Shown one piece after another: positions 22,022 to 29,320 of a stretch of DNA of 29,348 bases. Source of the stretch: Apostichopus parvimensis (lineage: Eukaryota; Echinodermata; Holothuroidea; Aspidochirotida; Stichopodidae); NCBI GenBank assembly GCA_000934455.1, contig KN882303.1:232497-261844 (forward strand). The letters run 5' to 3'. A model generated the notes under the pieces. The model was not told the origin of the DNA. It did no database searches and saw only the letters and a program-made list of their open reading frames with translations. The translations under genes were made by a program, and so were the position numbers. Position 1 is the stretch's first letter. Each line of letters begins with the position of its first letter.

Positions 22022-22516
22022 GAGTGCTTGCTTACTAGATCTCGAACAGGGGACCCGATCTGGATGTGATGTGATCCTCCCCTGATGTGATCCTCCCCTC
22101 CCCCCCCCTCAATATCACTTTCTGTGAAGCTCTCGCACTCAGGATCTGACCCCGAGATCTTAATTCTCCTTACAGGGGGATCAGATCCGGTGTTGGAGAT
22201 CAATATATAACAATTGTGGAAGCTTGGCAGGTCACAGTGACCCGAGGTCATGATGACGTATTACGTCGTGTCCTGTTCATTGCTGTACAGCAGTATAGAG
22301 CAGAGCTTTAGATATGTACAGCTCTGGAGTAGAGCCCTGCAGCTGCATACAACTGTTACAAAACATCAATGTGACTTGCTGTTTTTACATTATAACTTCC
22401 TGGCGGTGGATCCAACGGGATTGTAAGAAATAGAGTAAAAGTGAAGTGAAATATAATTTGCAGTTTTCGGAATCACACCCATCATCAAGAGAGGAGTATC
22501 AAGTGTGCAAGCACTC
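22022..22516. mobile_element. TTAA-flanked MITE (GAGTGCTTGC ends), family F
   Basis: The 495-bp unit has terminal inverted repeats GAGTGCTTGC at 22022-22031 and 22507-22516, extended imperfectly (ttACTaGAT against acACTtGAT). TTAA lies immediately outside both ends (22018-22021 and 22517-22520). TTAA duplications are the mark of piggyBac and Kolobok type elements. The interior holds a hairpin GGTCACAGTGACC and a nearby GACGTATTACGTC. No transposase is encoded. Confidence 0.85.
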
Positions 22517-22684
22517 TTAATCAGCATTTTATACACTGGGGGTGCATACACCACCTAGGAAGTGCCAGGCATGTCTCCCAGTGGAGTATGCGTGAGGCTG
22601 TAGGCATTAACAACATATTTATGGAGCAAAGAATTCATCCATGTGAGGCTTTTAAAATGGGTGCAAACTTGTTTCAGATTTTAA

Positions 22685-22975
22685 CAGGCACGTAGCCAAG
22701 GGGGAGGGGGGGCAAAGGGGGCGACCGCCTCCCCCTTGAGCATATTTTTTTGTATGTTTTTATGATATCGCTAGTACTTTCAAATAGAAAATGCTTAGAT
22801 GCAACTTGCAAGGCCTGGGAAGTGCCATTTCAACGATCTGGGAGGCATTTTCAGCCAAAATTGTCTTGTACACTTCGCGCCAACCCATGGTGACGCTACG
22901 CTTAGATAGTTTCCAATGCCGAATCTACGGCTCTGATAATTTGCCTACAAGTTCGCCCCTCCCTCGGCAAATTCC
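22685..22975 (+). mobile_element. hAT-like MITE, family D, copy 2, 3'-truncated
   Basis: It begins CAGGCACGTAGCCAAGGG and follows copy 1 (9070-9381) closely through 'tgggaggcattttcagccaa' and 'cttagatagttt' to 'caaattcctt'. It then breaks off about 12 bp before the expected right end. A tRNA-like sequence takes over at that point, so the right inverted repeat and target duplicate are missing. Confidence 0.88.
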
Positions 22976-23071
22976 TTGCGACCCGGTCGGGAATCAACCC
23001 CAAACCTCCCGATTGATAAGCCTCATTGCTTCAAACGCCACTGGCCTTTATCCACTCTGCCACAGCACCGG
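22972..23071 (-). repeat. tRNA-like unit, probably a SINE head or tRNA relic
   Basis: On the minus strand there is a good box A (GTGGCAGAGTGGATAAAGGC) and a box B lacking one base (GGGTTGATTCCC). Between them is a long spacer that could be the extended variable arm of a Ser/Leu-type tRNA. A T-arm TTGGG-loop-CCCGA can be drawn, but the acceptor ends (GGTGCTG and GGGTCGC) do not pair. It is therefore not a working tRNA gene. It abuts the truncated MITE without any gap. Confidence 0.5.
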
Positions 23072-23281
23072 TTTACTCTTCTCTGCTGATTCTGCCAGAC
23101 TGCCACCCTTTACATTGCTACATAACATTAAAGGCATTGAAGACTCGCCCCAAACCGCGTGCCACGCTCTGAAAAAGTTAACTTTTCGTTGCTTGCAAGT
23201 GAAGTTTTCTTCTTGTCGCTACAAAATGCGGACGGTAATGAAACGTGATACCTTGTTATAAATCTTTTATCTACACCTGAG

Positions 23282-23675
23282 ATGTCCATAGCTGCTATGT
23301 ACACTGTGTTGTGGGTATTGACCGTAGCTGCATGTATTGACTGTACACTAGTAATTACCGACGGTAGCAAGCTGTGTGTGTATTTTCTGGGATCGATGGT
23401 GGTGTCTAACACTTCTGTTACACCTCATTCGAAACTAGGTCAGATTACCGGCGTGAGATGTTTCTTTGTGCGTGAGTCTTCGCACCCTTTAAAGTACATT
23501 ATATACTGTGCTTATTTGGGAAAATATTAAAGGCAAATGAATTCCACATCGTCGTATGTACACCTCAATGTAGGCTGTAGCTCAAGAATACATACAATTG
23601 TTAGCTGTGATGCTATCAGGGATAAATATAGCTGTTCACTCCACCAAACTAAGAATGGCATACATGTATGCAACT
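23282..23675 (+). pseudogene. Secreted Cys-containing ORF, broken by a stop and a transposon insertion
   Basis: From ATG at 23282 the frame opens with a typical signal peptide (about residues 1-21, core Y-T-V-L-W-V-L-T-V-A-A, then C-I-D-C). The mature part has several Cys and an N-T-S glycosylation motif. A TAA at 23528-23530 closes it after 82 codons, but the same frame is open again from 23531 for 48 more codons (G-C-S-S-R, V-S-C, Y-S-C-S-L, H-V-C-N) up to the end of the transposon at 23676. Beyond the transposon, the frame implied by the empty-site order runs about ten codons to a stop. Either this is a dead gene, or the TAA lies in a short intron (possible donor GGC|GTGAGA near 23451 and acceptor near 23570). 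No family is recognised. Confidence 0.45.
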
Positions 23676-23690
23676 GGGCCAAAGCCAAAA
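23676..23690 (+). repeat. Left terminal inverted repeat of the 2578-bp transposon
   Basis: GGGCCAAAGCCAAAA, 15 bp identical to the inverse of 26239-26253. Identity ends immediately inside (cctcc against ttggt). Confidence 0.9.
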
Positions 23691-23701
23691 CCTCCGTAAG
23701 C

Positions 23702-26075
23702 GCGAGGGTCGGAATTTGATATACGTTTCCATATGTTCCAGCTCAACAGTAGTGAAATAGGAAAAATCCAGTAGTAGGTTAAATAAAGAGAGTAACACAC
23801 AACTTAAAAACACAATTGAAACATATTCAAAATTTAACATGTTGCCATAGCAACGAACATTTATTGGCGCACGGGACGGAATGATAAAAACTGGGTGTGC
23901 ATGCACTCCAAACATTTGACGTATTATTATCAAATTTAGGAGGAATCTATATCCAATCATACCATTTATAACAAGATCAATTACTCTTCTGATATTAACT
24001 GAAATGGGTTATAAAAATCTCATAGCTAACTTAGGTTACTCTTTAATTTCACAAAAAAAGTAGGCACGAGGGACGGAATGCGAGGGACGGAATTGCTGTC
24101 TATGTTGATAAATTAGAGAAAAAGCTGTTGTAAATTCTGTTTGTCATTGCCAAGCTCCCACAAGCAGTGGGAATATTATCACAAATTACACAATCCAATT
24201 CATGAACACACATTCAAGGAACAGATAGGGGTGATGGGGTGGGGAGTGGTGATGGGGGTGGGATGATGGGTGAAATGTAGGTAAATTGGAATCAAAATTG
24301 AAATTCATTCCCTCACTCATCACTCAAATGCCTTGGTGAATAATAATTAAGTCACCTCCCATCCACCACTTCCCAAAAAATGAGGAATCTTAAACCCAAC
24401 ACAATACTAGATCTATTTTCCACCTTTATATTGTAGGTGAATACAGCAGTGTGGGACAATATATAATTTTTAAATTTGGAAACGGAAAACTAATTTACTG
24501 TACAAATTCAACATAAATACTTTATCCAATGAAACAAAGTCACCATTTTAATTCAAATTGACAATTCACATATTCATTAACAAAACTCTGCTTAGATTCG
24601 GATCCAAACAGCATATGAACGAGTTAAAAACTTCTTCCCCCATCATGACGTTAACTCATTAAGTTGTTATTAACAAGAAAAATGAACTACTGTACACAAC
24701 ATACATCAATGCAATTCAATATAAATTGGAACATTAACATGTCAAACTCTTGGATATGATGTAGATTTGGAAATCAACAAACAGCTCACCAATGTGCAAG
24801 GAATTGATATAAATGCTTACAATTCATTACACAAATAATGGTCTCTGGTTCCACATACAGGGAGAACAGGGGCTATCTTTCCTTGCACCATATCCCTTGA
24901 ATACCACAGTAGGTCTTTTGCCTCTGGCCACTTCCAATACTTCCCTGTTTTTGCCATGGCATTAACCTGTGAATTACTGACAATTATGTATTCCACCTCT
25001 CCTGGATACAACTGACCATCATATTCAACTATCCCCCACTCCCCCACTTTCCATGGTAACTGATCATTGTTAACCAGCTGACTACCAATTTGATCTTGAT
25101 CCCCATTCTCCTCAACCTGTCCACTGTTTTCCACTTTATTCAGATTAGGATCTGGTTCCTGATCATGGCTCACGACTACCTGACTTTCAACCCCATCATT
25201 TAAGTCATACAACTGCTCCCTGAGCATCTCTTCAACTGGTTCACAAAACTGACTCTGTAGGAAGAAAGTAAGTTTGCTCTTACCATTACTGCATGTACGG
25301 TCAATAAAATGGACCTTGCGTGTACCTGGTACTTCAGGTACCTTGTCTGGCATAGAAGGCATGGTTATGCCATCTGCAGCTACATAGAATGTATCTGTTG
25401 CATTTACTCTATTGTTGGCATATTCTGCAAACTGCTTGGCACTAGTGATGACAGTTTTACCTGCTGTGACATCACTGTACACACTTGATTTTATCTTTCC
25501 CCCCACCCCATCTACTGGGCCCTCCCCATGGTGAGATTCGAAATAACTCCATGTTATACGAATGTCACATGGGTACTGGGTGGCAAGGAAGTAAAAAAAT
25601 AGTAATAAATAGGGTTTGCTATTTGTTCAATGGGAGATTGAAAACTACTGTATTTCTCTTTGCAACAAATTAGGACTACAGACGTGTAGCACCAAACTGT
25701 AACAGAATTCCGTCCCTCGCACTGAATTCCGTCCCTCGCGAAAATGTTGATTACCCATAATGCACCATTCATATTTTTGTTCAGTTTCTTTCATCACTAC
25801 AGATGTTTAAGTCACTGATAGTTGATACTTTGCAGATTTTCATGCATACTGCACTATTTCCTCTCTAAAAAAAAAAAAAAATTGTGTCAAAAAATGCGAG
25901 GGACGGAATTTTGAACCGTTTTTTCCTATTTTTCTTCATTTTTATTCAAAAAAATTCAAAACATTTCCAATGAATAATTTGCACTAGAGATGAACATCAA
26001 ATTACAGAAAACCAAATTTACCTCACCCATCCAATTTTTCAGCTAGGTCAATTTGACTAAATTCCGTCCCTCGCA
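23702..26075. repeat. Eight-copy GCGAGGGACGGAATT motif on both sides of the transposase exon
   Basis: Plus-strand copies lie at 23702 (one change), 23867 (variant), 24065, 24079 and 25895. Minus-strand copies lie at 25705, 25724 and 26060. Two close pairs exist (24065/24079 and 25705/25724), facing each other across the exon. All copies are inside the transposon and none is inside the exon. Arrays of short repeats just inside the ends are often transposase binding sites, so that is the likely role, by inference only. A weaker relative (AAATTCCGTCCCGTCA) lies far away at 15925. Confidence 0.85.
24817..25575 (-). CDS. Terminal exon of a transposase-like protein (C-terminal 252 residues)
   Basis: The frame is open from a good acceptor (TTTTTACTTCCTTGCCACCCAG, ending at 25576) to TAA at 24817. 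There is no suitable ATG at the start, so it is an exon and not a complete gene. Residues 12-26 read F-E-S-H-H-G-E-G-P-V-D-G-V-G-G, followed by a K-I-K segment and an A-K-Q-F-A-E-Y-A-N motif at about 46-54. From memory, the pattern HG-K/E-GP-x-DGVGG-x-x-K marks a family of multi-copy uncharacterised proteins in fish and invertebrates. The acidic middle (about 120-165) is low complexity. Residues 175-197 (W-G-I-V-E-Y-D-G-Q-L-Y-P-G-E-V) look like a Tudor/SH3-like barrel. They are followed by K-Y-W-K-W-P and D-L-L-W-Y, the usual C-terminal signature of that family. Its position between matched inverted repeats argues that it is the element's own transposase. The upstream exons are absent. Confidence 0.75.
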   Translation of the reverse strand, partial: YPCDIRITWSYFESHHGEGPVDGVGGKIKSSVYSDVTAGKTVITSAKQFAEYANNRVNATDTFYVAADGITMPSMPDKVPEVPGTRKVHFIDRTCSNGKSKLTFFLQSQFCEPVEEMLREQLYDLNDGVESQVVVSHDQEPDPNLNKVENSGQVEENGDQDQIGSQLVNNDQLPWKVGEWGIVEYDGQLYPGEVEYIIVSNSQVNAMAKTGKYWKWPEAKDLLWYSRDMVQGKIAPVLPVCGTRDHYLCNEL

Positions 26076-26238
26076 CCTAGTGCGCATCTTTTTAGATTTC
26101 AACGACTTATATATCACTGATAACGAAATTTTTCAGATTTTTTTTATTTATTCTTCAGTGTCAATTAGTACTGCCATGAGCCCAAAATAAATTTCTCCAA
26201 GAGAAATAACTTTACTTTTGGGATTTGAGGATGACCAA

Positions 26239-26253
26239 TTTTGGCTTTGGCCC
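26239..26253 (-). repeat. Right terminal inverted repeat of the 2578-bp transposon
   Basis: TTTTGGCTTTGGCCC, followed at once by the AACT target duplicate and by host sequence that is repeated at 26399. Confidence 0.9.
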
Positions 26254-26376
26254 AACTACCATAACTGTCACACCATATTACTGCAGTAGACCATTAATCA
26301 TTCAATGAATACTAGCCAGTTTTTTTTACGAAAAACTTTTGAGTTTAGAATTTGAAAGAAATTTTAGAATTTGAAA
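26254..26376. repeat. Right part of target unit 1 (occupied copy)
   Basis: Host DNA directly right of the transposon. It matches 26399-26515 at about 94 percent by eye ('ccataactgtcacaccat', 'accattaatcattcaatgaa', 'gagtttagaatttgaaag'). Together with 23650-23675 it reconstitutes one unit of a 145-bp tandem duplication. Confidence 0.85.
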
Positions 26377-26515
26377 TAAGAATGGCATACATGTATGCAA
26401 CTACCATAACTGTCACACCATATTAATGCAGTGAACCATTAATCATTCAATGAATACTAGCCAGTTTTTTTACAAAAAAACTTTTGAGTTTAGAATTTGA
26501 AAGAATTTTATAAAC
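26377..26515. repeat. Target unit 2: unoccupied paralogous insertion site
   Basis: Positions 26377-26402 repeat 23650-23675 exactly ('aagaatggcatacatgtatg' + 'caact'). They run straight on into 'accataactgtcacacc', the sequence that follows the transposon at 26258. Only one AACT is present (26399-26402). This is the pre-insertion state, preserved next to the filled site. Confidence 0.9.
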
Positions 26516-26885
26516 CAATCAACTGCTAATTTGTCTATAAAAGTTACCATCAGTTCAATCATGTAGTAAAAACTATGCTTTAAAACCCAGAGACCACTTA
26601 ATCAGAGAAAAGATCATAAATAAAAAATTGTTTTCATTTTATTTGACATTCAAAAGGTTGCAGCAGGTTTTGCACAGCAGACAATGAGCTGTCTTTACTG
26701 AATTTTAAAAGCTATCTGGTCAAAACGACTTTTAGAATGAAAGCCTCCTTTTCCAGACAATACAAATTTTTGCTCTAGAAACTTCTTACTTTTTCTTTTA
26801 CCGTTAATAACGTCCAGGCTAAGACGGGGCACATTGTTCAAGTGTATGATATTGGATCTTACTGTTCAATAAATCTTGAAGTGTT
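26516..26885. other. No gene seen
   Basis: AT-rich DNA between the target duplication and the SINE. No supported coding segment or repeat is seen. Confidence 0.45.
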
Positions 26886-27225
26886 AGGGAGTGTTAGCTC
26901 AGTGGTTAACGCCGGCGCCTTTCAATCATAAGGTCCCGAGTTCGAGTCACTCCAAGATTAACGTTTTTCGTCCAGTTACAGAGTTGTTGACAATTGACAA
27001 TTCATAATCATGGACGTTAAAATATGAATCTAAGAGACTGACTTCGGTCAGCTTGCAGCTTTGATATAAGCCAATGATGGCTTCTTCGCGAGTTCCTGCT
27101 TACAGGAGGATCTAAAATACATACATACATACACATACATATTCATGGGTATATCAAAATCTGCAGGTATTTATACCACATAATTTGTATACTAGTAGAT
27201 CAGGAAGAGATAATACACAATAATA
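26886..27225 (+). mobile_element. tRNA-derived SINE family A, copy 3, with complete head
   Basis: The head GGAGTGTTAGCTCAGTGG... has box A (TTAGCTCAGTGGTTAACGCC) and box B (GAGTTCGAGTCACTCC). The 5' GGAGTG can pair with the closing CACTCC, so the tRNA-like acceptor stem is still visible. The body ends 'cttacaggaggatctaaaat'. A short CATA run (about 27117-27141) and a tail shared with copy 2 follow ('aaatctgcaggta..tatacc', 'caggaagagataatacaca'). The tail here has one 'ctgcaggta' block where copy 2 has two. Confidence 0.88.
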
Positions 27226-27366
27226 CATATATGAATCTTCAAATTTTCAGTTTGGGTTCAAATGTAAAATCACTTATACATCTGCCTGTTTGTTTTATTT
27301 AGCAATGTAATGGCATAGAAGATCCAGGCAGTGTATTTACAGGTAGCTATGTTAACTAGGATTTAC
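27226..27366. other. Short intergenic or intronic stretch
   Basis: If the exon at 27367-27454 is real, this is the beginning of its downstream intron. Nothing else is seen. Confidence 0.4.
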
Positions 27367-27454
27367 CTGGAAATAAAGTGACCGTCAAAGAATTCCATCC
27401 ATGTTGAGTCGAAGCCAATATGGGAGCAGGACTCTTGTGGTTTACTCATAGTGA
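27367..27454 (-). CDS. Candidate exon with start codon (MSKPQESCSHIGF...)
   Basis: On the minus strand, an acceptor (CTTCACTTGCAG) is followed by TCACT, then ATG at 27449. The frame is open for 28 codons to a strong donor, TTTCCAG|GTAAATCC. The peptide reads M-S-K-P-Q-E-S-C-S-H-I-G-F, then D-S-T-W-M-E-F-F-D-G-H-F-I-S. Of the three frames only this one is open across the segment. The mix of residues and both splice signals look like real coding sequence, perhaps the first coding exon behind a 5' UTR exon. No family is recognised. The next exon is not visible: the known open frames to the left belong to the transposon. Confidence 0.5.
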
Positions 27455-27668
27455 CTGCAAGTGAAGATGAAAAATGTATATAAACAAGATAAGTAATTTA
27501 ATATTAAATAAAACAGCCGTAAAATGGATATTAACGATGCTGGTTATGCAAGAAGGAATAGAGCAAAGGCAAATTGATAAATAACGACCACTATAATCTA
27601 AAATATTCTGTCGAAATTTTTAATTCAATTCATACACAGGGCTTTCGAGTTATGTTCAGGGGTTTTCG

Positions 27669-28062
27669 CAGTGGTGGAGCGTCCATACAGTCACGGGGGG
27701 GGGGGGGGGGGGGGGCGAATGCCCCCCCTGACGGACTCAAATGGACTGCTGGCGCCCTTTTCAGCTTTTTACCCCTTTTTACTTATTTGCGATTATTGAC
27801 TTTTTTATTGCGTTCTCATCTACCTACCTGACATTTGTCACATTTTGTTGGTGTAATTTTCTGACAAAATGCTCTAACGGCTATTTATTCTTCGTTTATC
27901 TGCAAATTAGCAAGGCCCAGAAAGGGTCATTTCCGGCGATCTAGGGAGTATCTTTACTCAAAATATTTCTGTACGCTCCGCGCCAACCTGTGGTGGCGCT
28001 CCGCATAGATAGTGTACACACCACTTTTGCCACCCTGACCAATACCCCTAGCTCCGCCACTG
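27669..28062 (+). mobile_element. hAT-like MITE, family A, copy 4
   Basis: The 394-bp element begins CAGTGGTGGAGCGTCC and ends with the inverse of CAGTGGCGGAGCTAGG. The 8-bp duplication GGTTTTCG (27661-27668 and 28063-28070) is perfect. The left subterminal tract is expanded to an unbroken run of more than 20 G (about 27696-27715). A short internal loss near 28010-28030 removes part of the 'gacagtgtcgaaag...' block seen in the other copies. Confidence 0.96.
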
Positions 28063-28179
28063 GGTTTTCGGTCTTGTTGTGCCAACTTAGCGTTCTAAAA
28101 TGTGTGATATCCTAGATGTACACTGAAAAGAAATATAAACCTTGCTTTTCTTTTGTTAGACTATTATTGTCTTGACATT

Positions 28180-28922
28180 GGATTCCGGACATTTCCAATT
28201 TTCACTGCAGAAGTTGTAAAGCTTTTGAACATGAGTTTATATTCTGATGCATCAATCGTTTAAAAGTAAAAAACATATATTCACAGTCATGTTGTTTTTT
28301 TATATTAGTTACAAGTTTCATCATTTGATTTTTGTTTTGTGCAAATCATATATTACTATCACTATAGAATTCTGTTGAGCACAATTAGCCAATGTGTTGT
28401 CAGGGGTCATTATAGCTAAGTATTTTGTGTTCCTGTAGTCAGTATTGCGAAATTTGGAACACTGCGAATTTCGGACACCTCTAAGAAATGCACGATTTCA
28501 CCATGACAACCTATAGCAGCAGCCAATTTCACGAAAAACTACGAAGATACAGATACTTTCTCTCTAAAATGACCCGTGTGCAAGTAAATACTTACATATT
28601 TGTCAATAAAATGACGGAGATCTATGAAGTCTGTTATAATTACTGAAAGAGCAAGTGCGCCACCAATTTTATCACCAGCGCCACACTGTGGGACTGTGTG
28701 TCCGAAAATTCGCAATACTCTTGCAAAGAAATACCAGTTCCACAATCACAAGAATCTTCTTGGAATACAACGTGAAAACAGTTTGCAGGAAAGAAAGTTT
28801 GGCCGTGTATGGTAATATAACACACTTCTCCCACCATATCAAGTATATTTTCAGGTGATTTATACCAGAAGATATAGTTTTGGGGTGTTTTAAGGCTTAG
28901 GTGTCCGGAATTCGAAGTGTCC
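28180..28922. repeat. Dispersed short motif TGCGAATTTCGGACAC
   Basis: Near copies lie at 28184 ('gattccggacatt', plus), 28445 ('ttgcgaaatttggaacac', plus), 28462 ('tgcgaatttcggacac', plus), 28697 ('gtgtccgaaaattcgcaa', minus) and 28900 ('gtgtccggaattcgaa', minus). The layout, a short motif scattered in both orientations around a possible minus-strand exon, resembles the motif set in the 2578-bp transposon, but the motif is different. I found no flanking inverted repeats. Confidence 0.55.
28596..28719 (-). CDS. Possible internal exon or decayed coding segment
   Basis: A minus-strand segment runs between an acceptor-like GGTATTTCTTTGCAAG and a good donor AAATAT|GTAAGTATT. Its open frame reads V-L-R-I-F-G-H-T-V-P-Q-C-G-A-G-D-K-I-G-G and continues to H-F-I-D-K-Y, ending in phase 0. 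The exon at 27367-27454 needs an entry phase of 1, so the two cannot be joined directly. One copy of the TCGGACAC motif lies inside it, which weakens the exon call. No family is recognised. Confidence 0.25.
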
Positions 28923-29320
28923 ATGCTATTACTATTATTATTGTAGTCTCAGTCTAAATTAAGTCTGACTTGACCCTAACTCCTAAGTTGGGCCTAACCT
29001 GTGTGTGAGAAAGAAAACGTTACTTAAAGCCCAGGGCATTACAGGTAGTCTTCTATATTAATAAGTTATTGTTCAGAGTTCGTACGTACATGTGGAAGTA
29101 ATTTCTGATTTTTTTTTTAACACTGTTGTTCCCATACGGCATGTAGCAGACGAATTTCGCAAAAATGGTACCAATCATAAAGGGTACAGGCAACACTAGT
29201 TGGACAACAAACTCCATTGCGTTAGTGTGCAGACTACAGCCTGATTATTAACTTCAAGTCACACAAACTGCCTGCTATAAATTAAGAATTTAAAACGATA
29301 ACGTTACCAACTTTACTTAC

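Larger units (their letters stand above)
23676..26253 (-). mobile_element. 2578-bp DNA transposon with GGGCCAAAGCC ends and AACT target duplication
   Basis: The left end GGGCCAAAGCCAAAA (23676-23690) is the exact inverse of the right end (26239-26253). AACT sits outside both ends (23672-23675 and 26254-26257). The left flank (26 bp) and right flank meet without a gap in an empty copy of the target at 26377-26402, which fixes the boundaries independently. Inside lie one transposase-like exon on the minus strand and eight copies of a GCGAGGGACGGAATT motif. A 4-bp duplication excludes hAT (8 bp), TTAA and TA elements in their usual form. I cannot assign a superfamily. The element is non-autonomous as it stands, because the N-terminal part of the protein is missing. 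Confidence 0.88.

Noticed and set aside
22228-22272. Palindromes GGTCACAGTGACC and GACGTATTACGTC as a regulatory site
   Set aside because: They lie inside the TTAA-flanked MITE. Without a nearby gene, a regulatory role has no support.
26888-26953. Functional tRNA gene
   Set aside because: Box A, box B and a weak acceptor stem are present, but no clean anticodon arm can be drawn. The same head occurs in two other SINE copies with a shared body.
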